Shown: positions 51,857 to 61,817, numbered from the stretch's first letter. The stretch is DNA of 64,000 bases from Paenibacillus sp. (GCA_031180825.1 JAPSLM010000005.1:186001-250000); one strand, 5' to 3'. The notes: generated by a model not told the origin, from the letters alone. Translations and numbers: made by a program.

Positions 51857-53260
51857 ATGAAATCTGGAACATGGAACAAGTGGAAACGCGGTCTGGCGGG
51901 GGGCTTGCTTGCCGTCACCACAATGCTCGGAACCGTCGTACCCGCACTGGCGAACGAAGCGCCGCAGGCTGCGCCTCAGATCAGTCCATGGTCGATGGGC
52001 GTATTGAACGAAGGAGAAAAATACGGCATTTTTCCGTTGTCCTGGTACTATGACGGAAACTTTCAAAAGCCGATGACCCATGATAGATTCCAATCGTTAA
52101 TTCAAGCGACCGGAGCGAAGCTGGATGCGCTGGGATTAAGCAAGAAGAGCGATTACGCACTGCCGGCGGGGACGGCTGCGGTAACCAGAGACACCGTTCT
52201 CCAAGCTTTGTTCGGTTTGTTAAAGCAGTACGAGCTTCCGGCAGCCTTCGAGATGGATAAGAACGCTGATCCAATTGCGTATTTGCAGAAGAAAGGCATC
52301 GTCCAAGGAACGGACAGCGGTCTGGACCTGGATCAACCGTGCACCGTCGAGCAGGCGGCCGTGCTGGCCAGCCGGGTCATCGAATATGCCTATGAAACTG
52401 CCGATGGCGGGGCAAAAGGGCTTTTCTGGAAAGTGACCAAAGGGAATAATACGATGTATTTGCTCGGATCCATTCACCTGGGCATTCCGGCGATGTATCC
52501 GCTGCGGAAGGAAGTCAAGGATGCGTTCCAATCGTCCGATGCGCTGCTGGTCGAAGTGAATCTCATGCCGGACGACACGGAGGGGTTGGAGTATTTTTCC
52601 AGTTTGACGAGTTATAACGACGGCACGACGCTGAAGGATCACGTATCCAAAGAAACCTATGAAAAGCTGGAGCGCGTAATCGATAAATTGGGACTGCCGA
52701 AGCAAGCCTTCGATCAGCTTAAGCCTTGGGTGATCAACTCCAACCTGGCCCTGACGGCGCTCATGGAATCTCCGGAGGAGTTGGCGCAGGCGACCGCTTC
52801 GGGTGTCGATATGTACTTCATATCGAGCGCCAAGCTGGCCGGAAAACCGGTTCAGGAGCTGGAAGGGTTCAAGCTGCAAGGCGATATTCTGAGCAGCGCG
52901 TCTCCGCAGGAGCAGGAGAAAGAATTGAATGCGGTGCTGGACCAACTGTTAACGCCTGATACCAATGCTCCGGATATGGCTGCACTGTTCGAGCAATGGC
53001 AGCAGCTGTGGGCCAAAGGGGACTTGGACGGCTTTAGCCAATCCTTCTCCGCTTCTTCCCAGCAGTTTAACCAAAGCGGGATGGCTCAAAAACTGCTCGG
53101 GGAACGGGACAAAAACATGACGAAGAAACTGGTGGAATTGCTGGAAAAAGAGGGGGAATCCACCTACTTTGTCGTCATTGGTGCCGCACATTATGCCGTG
53201 AAGGATATGGTGCTCGACCAATTGAAGCAAAAAGGCTACGACGTGCAGTTGATTAAATAA
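51857..53260 (+). CDS. TraB/GumN family protein with an N-terminal SLH-like region
   Basis: The 467-residue protein has a signal peptide (GLAGGLLAVTTMLGTVVPALA) and then about 150 residues that resemble S-layer-homology repeats (IFPLSWYYDGNFQKPMTHDRF, VQGTDSGLDLDQPCTVEQAAVLASRVIEY, given by their SLH-like cores). The GumN/TraB domain follows with GSIHLG (about 204-209) and GAAHY (about 444), the two conserved short motifs, in between a helical region. GumN-type proteins are proposed to be metal-dependent proteases or erythromycin-esterase-like hydrolases; the activity is not settled. The start follows GGGAGG and a strong promoter. A 11-bp terminator ends it. Confidence 0.85.
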   Translation: MKSGTWNKWKRGLAGGLLAVTTMLGTVVPALANEAPQAAPQISPWSMGVLNEGEKYGIFPLSWYYDGNFQKPMTHDRFQSLIQATGAKLDALGLSKKSDYALPAGTAAVTRDTVLQALFGLLKQYELPAAFEMDKNADPIAYLQKKGIVQGTDSGLDLDQPCTVEQAAVLASRVIEYAYETADGGAKGLFWKVTKGNNTMYLLGSIHLGIPAMYPLRKEVKDAFQSSDALLVEVNLMPDDTEGLEYFSSLTSYNDGTTLKDHVSKETYEKLERVIDKLGLPKQAFDQLKPWVINSNLALTALMESPEELAQATASGVDMYFISSAKLAGKPVQELEGFKLQGDILSSASPQEQEKELNAVLDQLLTPDTNAPDMAALFEQWQQLWAKGDLDGFSQSFSASSQQFNQSGMAQKLLGERDKNMTKKLVELLEKEGESTYFVVIGAAHYAVKDMVLDQLKQKGYDVQLIK

Positions 53261-53280
53261 TAATAAACGGTAATAAGGAG

Positions 53281-53321
53281 CCGCCCCGTATTGAAGCCTA
53301 TTCGATACGGGGCGGTTTTTT
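53281..53321 (+). terminator. Intrinsic terminator of the TraB/GumN gene
   Basis: CCGCCCCGTAT / ATACGGGGCGG forms a perfect 11-bp stem with a 13-base loop followed by six T residues. Confidence 0.9.
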
Positions 53322-53329
53322 GCTGTTTG

Positions 53330-53698
53330 TCATTCGGATTCGCGAAAGAAAGACGTGACTTCAAAGAGCACGCCGCCAAGGGCCGTAAAATACAAGGTGT
53401 AGCCGCCTCTCATTTTTCTGGGGCCATGATCCGCAGGAATATTGGCGGCAGCGAGCTTGGTGTGGAACTCATCTACCTCGGCCATCGTGTCAACATAAAA
53501 ACCGATGTGGAAATCTTTCGGGTACGTTGCGGTTTCTTCGCCAAAACGGCTCAAAACCAGGGTAAAGCCCGCTCCATCGCTCATCACGGCGAGAGCGCCG
53601 GCTTTCTGGTCGAGCAATTGAAAGCCGAATACGTGCCGGAAAAAATCCGCTGCTTCTTGCAGGTCATTGACGCAAAGATTCAAGTGGTTCAGTTTCAT
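53330..53698 (-). CDS. VOC family protein (glyoxalase/bleomycin-resistance fold)
   Basis: The 122-residue protein starts MKLNHLNLCVNDLQEAADFFRHVFGF, a standard VOC domain front with the metal ligand His5, and ends YTLYFTALGGVLFEVTSFF with the last Glu ligand. The metal site HxxL...E is plausible. AAGGAGGA stands before the ATG, which is 20 codons inside a longer open frame. Neighbouring it on the other strand is a TetR remnant, which may once have controlled it. Substrate unknown. Confidence 0.88.
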   Translation of the reverse strand: MKLNHLNLCVNDLQEAADFFRHVFGFQLLDQKAGALAVMSDGAGFTLVLSRFGEETATYPKDFHIGFYVDTMAEVDEFHTKLAAANIPADHGPRKMRGGYTLYFTALGGVLFEVTSFFRESE

Positions 53699-53735
53699 AA
53701 AGTTTCCTCCTTTAAGGTGGGATCGTGATTCGCAA

Positions 53736-54011
53736 AATGTCCCGTGGATCGCGTCCATGCTGAAAAACTATGTGCTGGGATTCGTCGCCGAAGAAACCCG
53801 GCTTCACCCTTTTGCCGGAGACGAAGATCGGGCTTCGTTTAAAGCGTTGGGCGAGCAGTACAGCCGGTTTTTTCGTCAATTGCCGGAGGAGCATTTCCCC
53901 CATACGATCCGCCTGGCCCTCCACATCACGAATACGGATTGGGAGAAGGAGTTTTCTTTTGGCCTGAGCGTGCTGATCGAAGGCTTTTCCACCAAGCTGC
54001 CGCAGGAGTAA
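53736..54011 (+). pseudogene. TetR-type regulator remnant (C-terminal domain only)
   Basis: The frame encodes about 90 residues carrying MLKNYVLGFVAEETRL and FSFGLSVLIEGF, which resemble the C-terminal ligand-binding domain of TetR/TetR_C-type repressors. The N-terminal helix-turn-helix is absent: immediately upstream lies the ribosome-site region of the opposite-strand VOC gene. No start with a ribosome site is seen. This is most simply a remnant of a truncated regulator. Confidence 0.6.
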
Positions 54012-54034
54012 GGTTCAACAACCTTACAACAAAA

Positions 54035-54063
54035 ATAAAGCAGGCCCGGCCTTAGGCCGAGCC
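54035..54063 (-). terminator. Terminator of the membrane AraC-type sensor gene
   Basis: GGCCCGGCC / GGCCGAGCC forms a 9-bp stem with one G-U pair, and the loop is the stop codon of the gene itself. A T-rich tract (TTTATTTTTG) follows on the minus strand. Confidence 0.6.
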
Positions 54064-56370
54064 GGTCTCGCGGAACTGTCCGGGCGTTTGCCCGGTTTGC
54101 TTTTTGAATACGCGGATGAAATTTTTTGGCTGGTAGCCGACGCTCTCCGCCACCTCGGCGACGGACAAACCGGTCGTCTTCAGCAGCGTCTTGGCACGGT
54201 CGATGCGATAGGCCGTCAAATATTCGATGAACGACACGCCTATAATGCGCTTGAACAGCTTGCTGAAATATGGCGGGCTGAGTCCGCAGCGCTCGGCGAC
54301 CTGATCCAGCGACAGATCGAAATGATGGTTCGCCTCGATATAAGCGATCGCGGTCTCGAACGTCCGCTCGTATTCCTGATGATGCCTTTGCTGTACCTTG
54401 CGGGCAATCGGACGGATCAGCCGTTCCCGGAACCACTCGTTCAGCTCTTGGATCGAATGCACGTTCTTGATCTGCACGTACAGGTCGGTTTCGTCCCCGG
54501 TCCCTTCGCCTTCCTTAAGCGACAGGTTGAGCAGAAAAACAACCCGCAGGGCGGCGGTGAGGAGCTGGTAATAGGCCGTCCGAATCCGCTCCGTCTCCCG
54601 CAGCGTCTCCTGCGCATAGGCGGCGAACTGCTCAAGCTGCAGCTCCGCTTCCGCGGCGTCGCCGTTGCGCAGCGCCTGCTCCAGCCCCGCTTCGATCTCG
54701 AACGGGTACGGGTAGGACTTGGCTTCGCCGGCGTCCCCATCCCCGCTGCGGATCACTTGACCGGTCCCGGCCCAGAACCGGGAGCGGATCGCCATCGCCG
54801 CCTGCGCGAACAGCCTTGGCATGCCGCCCGGGGCTCCCGGCCCGTCTCCAAGTCCCGCCGTAACCGGCAGCTTCAAGTAGTCGGCCAGCACGGCGCGCAG
54901 CCCTGCGGCCAGCTCCTGAACCTGCGCGAACCATGCCGCAGGGTCCTCCGTGTCTTCCCAGAGCCAGACGGCGATCTGATCGTTGAGCAGGTTCACGACC
55001 ATGCCGCTTGCGCCCTGCTGCGCGAGCACGTCCTGCGCGATATTTTTCATCGTAAATACGATCAATTCCTTGTCGCTTTCCCGGAACCGGCTGCTGCCGT
55101 CCGGCGACTGATCGTAGGCGAGCGCGAACACGGCATGCGTGTGCCGATAAGGGACGGCATAGCGTTCGAACAGAACCGGAAGCTGCTCCGACGTATAGTG
55201 CGCGTAATGCCCCTGCAGCCACTGCAGCGCGAACGCCTCGCGAATGGCCGGCAGCTGCCGGTTCAGCTGCGTCTGAAGGCGGGTTGTCGCCTGGTTCAGC
55301 TCCGCCCATCGGCTCTGCACATAGCCGATCTCGTCGGCCAGCAGCTCCTCGTCCCGGTTCCCGCGCACCAGCGAGACCAGATGCTCGATCGGCCGGTACA
55401 GCCGCTTCGTGCTCCAAGCCGTTGCCGCCGCGCCGAGCAGCAGAAACACCAGCACGATCGCAACGGTGATGACGGCAATGCCGCGGGATTTGGCGTTCAG
55501 CTCCTTCAAAGGCACCATATCGAGGTACGTCCACCCGTTAAACGTGGAATGGAGGGCGGTGACCAAATAATCACGCCCTTCCCATGCGAAAGAAAAGGCG
55601 CGCCCGGGATGCTTTTCCACCTGCTCATACAAGTCCTGCGGAGCGGGCTGTCCGGCGGACGAGACGACCTCCCGGCCTTCCTCGTTCAATATGAACGAAA
55701 GCTCGCCCGGATAAGCGGAAAATCGCGTCATATTTTCCTGAAGGAACGACGGATTAAGCTGCAAAAACAGCAGCCCGATCGGCTCCGAGGCTTGAAACGG
55801 CACCTGGCACACAAGCGTCACGCCCGCCTGCCCGCCACCGGCATCCCCTATAAAACGGAACGTATCATGGCTCCAGTACATCGCTTCGCGGGAGGCAAGC
55901 AGGCTTTGCAGCTGCCGGCGGTCCTCCTCCCCGGCTACCTTATGGCCGCCTTGATCCGGCGACACCAGATAATCGTCTTCGGCAATATACATGACAATGC
56001 GGCTAATCTCGGCGTTGCTATTTTGAAGAGATGACAAATTTTGGAATAAATTGGAGTAAAATCCGGCATAGTTCGTCCATTTCTGCTCCGTCAGGTTGCC
56101 GTTAAAAAACGAACCGAGCAGCATCTGAAGCGCATTGCTCCGGACTCGCTGCAGCGCCGTATCGATGGAATAGGATGCGTGCTTCAAGACGCGGGCGTTG
56201 GCTTGGTCCACTTCCTCGCGGATCGCGGACGACGAAAACCAATAGCTGGAGAACCCCACGAAGATGACGGGGAAGATCGAGGCAAAAAGCGATACGGCAA
56301 GCATGCGCCGCAGCATTGTCTTGCGAAACGAAGCAAACGGGTTCCGTATGCGGAAATAGGTGCGTTTCAT
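54052..56370 (-). CDS. Membrane-anchored AraC-family sensor-regulator
   Basis: The 772-residue protein has a transmembrane helix near residues 22-42, an extracytoplasmic region of about 250 residues (cache-like, with FSAYPGELSFILNEEGREV), a second helix near 298-320 (AVITVAIVLVFLLLGAAAT) and a C-terminal AraC-type HTH (about 665-770; LDQVAERCGLSPPYFSKLF, VAEVAESVGYQPKNFIRVF and TPGQFRE). It is of the same class as the sensor at 11600 but is not nearly identical. The polysaccharide lyase gene ends 128 bases upstream on the same strand, which argues that this sensor detects products of the lyase or its glycan. Confidence 0.9.
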   Translation of the reverse strand: MKRTYFRIRNPFASFRKTMLRRMLAVSLFASIFPVIFVGFSSYWFSSSAIREEVDQANARVLKHASYSIDTALQRVRSNALQMLLGSFFNGNLTEQKWTNYAGFYSNLFQNLSSLQNSNAEISRIVMYIAEDDYLVSPDQGGHKVAGEEDRRQLQSLLASREAMYWSHDTFRFIGDAGGGQAGVTLVCQVPFQASEPIGLLFLQLNPSFLQENMTRFSAYPGELSFILNEEGREVVSSAGQPAPQDLYEQVEKHPGRAFSFAWEGRDYLVTALHSTFNGWTYLDMVPLKELNAKSRGIAVITVAIVLVFLLLGAAATAWSTKRLYRPIEHLVSLVRGNRDEELLADEIGYVQSRWAELNQATTRLQTQLNRQLPAIREAFALQWLQGHYAHYTSEQLPVLFERYAVPYRHTHAVFALAYDQSPDGSSRFRESDKELIVFTMKNIAQDVLAQQGASGMVVNLLNDQIAVWLWEDTEDPAAWFAQVQELAAGLRAVLADYLKLPVTAGLGDGPGAPGGMPRLFAQAAMAIRSRFWAGTGQVIRSGDGDAGEAKSYPYPFEIEAGLEQALRNGDAAEAELQLEQFAAYAQETLRETERIRTAYYQLLTAALRVVFLLNLSLKEGEGTGDETDLYVQIKNVHSIQELNEWFRERLIRPIARKVQQRHHQEYERTFETAIAYIEANHHFDLSLDQVAERCGLSPPYFSKLFKRIIGVSFIEYLTAYRIDRAKTLLKTTGLSVAEVAESVGYQPKNFIRVFKKQTGQTPGQFRETGSA

Positions 56371-56436
56371 GGTGTATGACTCCCTCTCGCTTTCTCCACT
56401 TTAGTCTAATGCGTCGCCCGGCCGTTTGGCAAGACG

Positions 56437-56471
56437 GCAGGCGCACCGGTCAAAAGACACGGCGCGCCTGC
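56437..56471 (-). other. Stem-loop after the polysaccharide lyase gene
   Basis: GCAGGCGC / GCGCCTGC is an 8-bp perfect stem with a 19-base loop between the lyase stop and the sensor start. No T-run follows on the minus strand, so termination may be incomplete and the sensor partly co-expressed. Confidence 0.4.
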
Positions 56472-56498
56472 TTAGATGGCTGCTATCAGCCTGGAAGA

Positions 56499-59400
56499 TT
56501 AATTCCGCTGCGAATCGGCCGCCGTGATCATGTGCAGCAGCACCTGAGCGGCTTCGGCGCGTGCCGCGTGAACTTGCGGAGCAAGCCGGTCTTCCGCCTG
56601 TCCCTGCAGGAAGCCCAGCTTCACCGCCTGCCGGACCGCGTCCTCCGCCCAGACGGAGATTTGACCGGCGTCCCGGTAGCCTGCAAGCTGCTGCGCATCC
56701 GGCGCTTCCGCCTTGCCGCCTTGGACAGCGTAAGCCCGCATCAGCATGACGGCCATTTGCTCCCGGGTGACTGGCTCGTCCGGAGCAAACGACGTGCCCG
56801 TCACCCCATCGACCACCCCCGCTTCATGGACAGCCGCGATCGCATCCGCATACCACGCGTTCGGGTCCACGTCGCGGAAAGGCGTATCCGACGGACTTGC
56901 CTTCAGTCCAAGCGCGCGAACGAGCAGGGCGGCAAATTCCGCACGCGTCGTGGCTCCTTGGGGGTTGAATTCGCGTTCCGTCACTCCGCCGACGATATGC
57001 TTGGACGCCATAATCTTCAGCGTACGGTGCGCCCAATGATCCTCCGGCACATCCGCGAACGATTTGTCGTAATCCAATACGGCGAACGTGCAGCAGGCCG
57101 TAACGGCCGCCGACACCGTACCTGCCGCTTTATCGACCTTCGCTCCGACGAAATCCCACGTCTTCGACGTTTCGTTATATGCGTAAATACCCAACCGGTC
57201 CGGGTCGGCCGTCCGGGCGGCATCGTAAGGCAGCTTCAGCACGACCGGCGCGGCGAATTTCTCCGGACGGACCGCCGGTTTGTTTGGCGCGACCGCACTG
57301 ATCTGCAGCTCATACACCGTGCCCGCCAAGCGCACCTCCGCCGACGGGTCAGGCTTGGCCGCATTCGGCGCGAGCGCCTGCTCTGCCGCCGGGTGCAGAC
57401 GCAGCACAATCCGCGCGTCCGCCGTATCTGCGGGCAAGCTTCCGCTCACTTGTTCCAGCACCGCGGCCGGAATCGTGAGCGCTGTCTTGCCGATTTGCAC
57501 TTCCAGCAGGTTGTTCCGCAGCAAGGAGGCCGCTTGCGACGGGAGTGCCAGTTCGGCTGCTGCTTCGTCCATGCGCAGCGTCACTTTGCCATTCGCCGCC
57601 CGCCGAAGCTCCTCTTCCTTCACGACGATCGTCCCGGACTCTTTCGACGGATCGCCCGATCCCGCCGCAGCCGGGCCGGATGCTCCGGGCTGCGGCGCCG
57701 GACTCGGCGAAGCCCCGGATGTTGACGAACCCGAGTCCGAGCCCGAATCCGAATCGGAGCCCGAGCCCGAATCCGGCTCCGGCGACGGTCCGGGACCTGG
57801 GCCGGGTTCAGGCGACGGGCCAGGCTGAGGCGTTGGGCCGGGCTCAGGCTTCGGCCCCGGGTCCGGCGTACCGGGCTCTATGCCCGCCGTGGTCACCGTC
57901 GTGATCGGCCCGCCGACGCTCCAATTGCCCGCGCCGTCCACCGCCTCGACACGGAACGTATACGCCGTGCCCGGGGCCAAGCCCCGGATCACGGTCGAAT
58001 ATACGCTGCCGGCCACGGAAGCGGATTGACCGGTACCCCAGCCGAGACGGTAACCCGCTACGCCGTTGTCATCGTCGGCAGGCGTCCAAGCGAGCCTGGC
58101 TTCGCCGCGGCTCACTTCCGCCGCATTCAGCGTACTGCCGGGCGGCCAAGTAGGAGCGGCCGTATCCGGCCGCTCCGTATGCAATGTCGTTACCGTGACG
58201 CTCGGACCGTCGGTACTGACGCGCCCGCCCGCATCCGCCACCTGTACGGCAAACGTGTAAGTTGTGCCCGGCGCCAATTGGCGCAAGGCATACTCATAGG
58301 TACTGGCGCTCACACTTGCGATCGGGGCCCCGTTTTGGTAAATGCGGTACGTCGCATCGGCTACCGTGCTTGTCACCGCCCCGGACCAGGCGAGGGATAC
58401 GCCGGTCTCCGAGACATTGGCGGCCTGCAGCTCGCCGCCCTCCCAATGCGGGACGAGCGGGTCGCGCAGCTTGATCGTGTGCGTCGCCCCTACCGAACCG
58501 GCCATGTTGACCTGCACGATCAGCTTCGGCGATGTCTGAACGACCTGTACCGTGCCGTCCTGGCTTACCGGCACCAGCGAGCCGCGGTCCAGCTCGACGG
58601 TCACCGACGCTTGCTTCTGCGTCGGGTCGGAGACGGAGAGCGTAATTTCTCCATTGCGCTCCTTCATCATCACGGAGGCCGGATTTCGCGCCGTCAGCCC
58701 ATCGACCATACCGGCCTGCCAGAAATTCGCCGCCGTGATCCCGAGCGACGGCTTGCGCACCGCCTGCACCTGGGCATTGTTCGCGAGAATCGACACGGGC
58801 GGCCGCGCGCTGTAGTTCTGGGTTGCCGCCGCATTCCGGTTCGGCAGCAGAACGTAAGCGTAATCCGCGTTCACCGGCTTGACGCCGTGCGTAAAAGCCA
58901 GACTTAAGTAATTGCGGGTGATCGGCGTCGAGCTGAATCCCGTATTGATGTCTTTCCACGCTCCGGTGCGCGCTTCCCGCTTCACGGCCACATTCGCGCC
59001 GTTCGGGAAATAATACCCGATATCCGTCCCCGGAACGTTCCCGGTCAGGTGCGCCCATTGGACCGTCCGGTTGAGGTCCGTGGTCTCCTTGGGCACGACG
59101 GTCCCGTCGATCGTCAGTATGTTATCGTTCCCGTCCGTCAGCTTCCGGTTGTCGGCGATGGTCTCTACGGGATTGCTGCCCGTAGAAGTAATGCCGGCGC
59201 CGAGCGCGACGATTTCATCGTCGAGCAGGAACCATGATTTTTTGCCCCGCAGGTCGCTGCCGGTAAGCTTCTTGAGTGTAAAGTCCATGCCGACCGCACT
59301 GTACAGCCCGTCCATCGTAGAGCCGCCCACCCACGTTTGGGTGTTGGGATAGCTCGCCCAATCAGTCGCTGTCAGCGTTTTTCCGGAGCCGTCCGTCGTC

Positions 59401-61616
59401 GTGCCCGGCAGCCGGAACGAGTCCACCGTCGGCCAAAAATCGTTGCGGTACTGCGTCTGATCCTCATTGTACAAATACGTCATGCCCGCGCCCGTGTACC
59501 AGCCCTTCAGGTTCTCGCCGTTGCCCTTCTCGAACGAGGATATCCGGTCGGAGAAGAGGCTGACGCCGAACAGGTAGCCGGGGCGGAAATGAAACACTTT
59601 ATCCATGCCCGCCATGACCTGGCTCTTCACCAGCTCGCCTCGCGGCTGCACGCCGGGGTCGTTCAACAATCCTTTCAGCAGCTTGATTTCATAAATCGAC
59701 GAGGAGGCCTGATAATAATTGGTCGTAATGCGATCCTTCGTAATCCATTCCTTGACCATGCTGCGGTAAGCGGCCGCTTTATCCGCCGGCGCGCTGTCGG
59801 CCATGCGCAGGATCGTCATCATCAACCCCCGGGCGGAGCCTGCGGTCTGCCGGGAAATCCCCCGCCCGTTCGTCATATCCAGCGCAAGCCCGTTATAGAT
59901 GATCGGCTCGAAGCTTTGCGTCACCCAATCGTATACGTTGTTCGTCCGCGGGTCCGTAATCGGCCAAGGCGAGCCGTTCAGCATGTAGCCCATGTCCGCT
60001 GCGCCCTTCAGCCATACGCCGCCGTACCCTGCGGTATAAGCGATGTTCGTGTGCTGCACCAGCGAGCCGTCGCGGTATACCCCGTCGCCGCTCGTCGTAT
60101 AGACGAATTCGCTGCCGATCGCATCGCGGCCCTGTACGATTTTTGCGCCGTTCTTGCCGATCACGCCGCGAAGCGTAACCACCAGCGCTTTGTCCAGCAG
60201 GTTCGCGCCGTTCTGCTTCTTGCCTTTCACTCCGAGGACGGAGGAATAGACCGGGTCCGGGCAAAACTTGTCAATCGCCCTGATGTACTGCTCCACCTGC
60301 GCCGGGCTCAGATCGTCGTACAGCAGCACAAGAATGTCGTTAACGATTTGAGCCGCCCCGATCTCCCAGTCCCACCAGTTGTCATACGGCGTTTTGTTCT
60401 CGTTGTACCGGTTCGCGTACATCCAGTCCAGCGCATCGACAAGATCCTTTTTCAGCGCAGGATTGTTGTACAACGCCGAGTAAGGCGTCTTGTACGCAAC
60501 CGCCATCGTTCTTAAGCGGGAGAAGTTCGATGTCATCTGCGCGGAGACGGTCGTGCTGGCCAAATCGCTCCAGAGATACGTGCGTCCCGCCGCCGTATTC
60601 AGCTTGTTCCATAATCCCGTTTGCTCCGCATTGCTGACGGAGGAAGCCAGATTGTTCAGAAAATAAGCGTAGTCGGCATCCGCAGGATCATAGCCGGTGC
60701 CGCCCGTCAGCTTGTCCAGCCATTTCAGCCGGATCGTATCGTAGGCCTGCATCATTTGGGCGCTTTCCACGCTGACGATCGATTGCGCCGACAAACGGCC
60801 GTCATCGGTCCGGGCGGTGATGGTAGCGGAGCCTACCTGGTTGCCCGTAACCAGGCCCGCAGCCGATACGGAAGCGACCGAAGCGTCGGACGACGACCAG
60901 AGCACCGTCACACCGGATGCCGCGCTGCCCGGCGAAATAACCGGTGTGAGCTGCGCGGTTTTCCCCGCTTCGACGGATACTGCGGTTGGCTCCAAGGCAA
61001 GACCGGTCGCCCCGGTCCACTCCGTGAGCGTGAAATCGTCCACCCAAGCAGTGCCGGAAGCAAAATCGAAGATCGGCTCCACCACGACTTTGTTCACGTT
61101 CGACGGAATCGTCAAATACAGATCGTACGGCTGCCAATCGTTGGTTCCCTTTAATTTCGGCGTCAGCGGACCGTCGCCGATTTTCGTGTTCGAAGAGCCG
61201 TTATAATAAAGATATTGCGTCCGGACATACATTCCGCCGCTTCCGGCGTTCACGTTGTCGGTTTTCATCCACAAAGACAGCTTATAGCTTTTGTTCGGTG
61301 TGACAAGCGGCGACTGCGTGACGGAAGCCCTGTCCGACGTTGTGCTTCCGGACAGCTTTAGCGCTTTCGTACCACCGTGTGCTTGTGCGGAATCCACAGC
61401 GAAGGCACCGCCGCCGACCTTGAATCCGCCCGTCCAGTTGGCGGGCGCTTTCCCTCCAGTCCACTTTCCGGAGCTGTCCGTGACAACGGTTTCAAAATCG
61501 CCGTTCAGTACCAAACTTCCCGCAGCGGCCATTCCGATTCCTCCTCCCGACGGGATAAACCAGCCAGGCATCACTAATGCCAGGGCCGTCAAAATTTTCA
61601 CCGTGTTCATTTTCAT
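56499..61616 (-). CDS. Giant S-layer-anchored polysaccharide lyase, PL8 family
   Basis: The 1705-residue protein has a signal peptide (to about residue 31), a carbohydrate-binding module (about 34-200), a Big_2 Ig-like domain (about 205-287), and a PL8 lyase core (about 290-1075). In the core the Trp patch NWWDWEIG (413-420), Asn472, His522, Tyr531 and Arg585/Arg589 match the spacing of the catalytic residues of hyaluronate, chondroitin and xanthan lyases. Two fibronectin-III domains, a long Pro/Gly/Ser/Asp linker, a further domain and three SLH repeats (from about 1519) follow. The start was moved inward: GGGAGG stands 7 bases before the ATG. The lyase is exported and bound to the wall, cleaving acidic polysaccharides by beta-elimination. 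Confidence 0.92.
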   Translation of the reverse strand: MKMNTVKILTALALVMPGWFIPSGGGIGMAAAGSLVLNGDFETVVTDSSGKWTGGKAPANWTGGFKVGGGAFAVDSAQAHGGTKALKLSGSTTSDRASVTQSPLVTPNKSYKLSLWMKTDNVNAGSGGMYVRTQYLYYNGSSNTKIGDGPLTPKLKGTNDWQPYDLYLTIPSNVNKVVVEPIFDFASGTAWVDDFTLTEWTGATGLALEPTAVSVEAGKTAQLTPVISPGSAASGVTVLWSSSDASVASVSAAGLVTGNQVGSATITARTDDGRLSAQSIVSVESAQMMQAYDTIRLKWLDKLTGGTGYDPADADYAYFLNNLASSVSNAEQTGLWNKLNTAAGRTYLWSDLASTTVSAQMTSNFSRLRTMAVAYKTPYSALYNNPALKKDLVDALDWMYANRYNENKTPYDNWWDWEIGAAQIVNDILVLLYDDLSPAQVEQYIRAIDKFCPDPVYSSVLGVKGKKQNGANLLDKALVVTLRGVIGKNGAKIVQGRDAIGSEFVYTTSGDGVYRDGSLVQHTNIAYTAGYGGVWLKGAADMGYMLNGSPWPITDPRTNNVYDWVTQSFEPIIYNGLALDMTNGRGISRQTAGSARGLMMTILRMADSAPADKAAAYRSMVKEWITKDRITTNYYQASSSIYEIKLLKGLLNDPGVQPRGELVKSQVMAGMDKVFHFRPGYLFGVSLFSDRISSFEKGNGENLKGWYTGAGMTYLYNEDQTQYRNDFWPTVDSFRLPGTTTDGSGKTLTATDWASYPNTQTWVGGSTMDGLYSAVGMDFTLKKLTGSDLRGKKSWFLLDDEIVALGAGITSTGSNPVETIADNRKLTDGNDNILTIDGTVVPKETTDLNRTVQWAHLTGNVPGTDIGYYFPNGANVAVKREARTGAWKDINTGFSSTPITRNYLSLAFTHGVKPVNADYAYVLLPNRNAAATQNYSARPPVSILANNAQVQAVRKPSLGITAANFWQAGMVDGLTARNPASVMMKERNGEITLSVSDPTQKQASVTVELDRGSLVPVSQDGTVQVVQTSPKLIVQVNMAGSVGATHTIKLRDPLVPHWEGGELQAANVSETGVSLAWSGAVTSTVADATYRIYQNGAPIASVSASTYEYALRQLAPGTTYTFAVQVADAGGRVSTDGPSVTVTTLHTERPDTAAPTWPPGSTLNAAEVSRGEARLAWTPADDDNGVAGYRLGWGTGQSASVAGSVYSTVIRGLAPGTAYTFRVEAVDGAGNWSVGGPITTVTTAGIEPGTPDPGPKPEPGPTPQPGPSPEPGPGPGPSPEPDSGSGSDSDSGSDSGSSTSGASPSPAPQPGASGPAAAGSGDPSKESGTIVVKEEELRRAANGKVTLRMDEAAAELALPSQAASLLRNNLLEVQIGKTALTIPAAVLEQVSGSLPADTADARIVLRLHPAAEQALAPNAAKPDPSAEVRLAGTVYELQISAVAPNKPAVRPEKFAAPVVLKLPYDAARTADPDRLGIYAYNETSKTWDFVGAKVDKAAGTVSAAVTACCTFAVLDYDKSFADVPEDHWAHRTLKIMASKHIVGGVTEREFNPQGATTRAEFAALLVRALGLKASPSDTPFRDVDPNAWYADAIAAVHEAGVVDGVTGTSFAPDEPVTREQMAVMLMRAYAVQGGKAEAPDAQQLAGYRDAGQISVWAEDAVRQAVKLGFLQGQAEDRLAPQVHAARAEAAQVLLHMITAADSQRN

Positions 61617-61817
61617 TCCGGTCCCTCCCAGCGGCTTCCGGCCAAACGTCCCCCGGTTCAAGCAGAACGCGCGGGACTCCGGCCGCTTTTGCATCTCTAT
61701 ATACTTACAGAACTTACAGAAACGCCAGCCGTTCGGCAAGGCTCAATTCTTGTACATCCGCCAGAGCAAAAAATGTTCCCGCTTTTCCCGCCCTATACAC
61801 CCATTTTCAAACGAAAA

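Noticed and set aside
61617-61739. 41-codon N-terminal extension of the PL8 lyase
   Set aside because: It would bury the signal peptide; a GGGAGG site 7 bases before the inner ATG decides the start.
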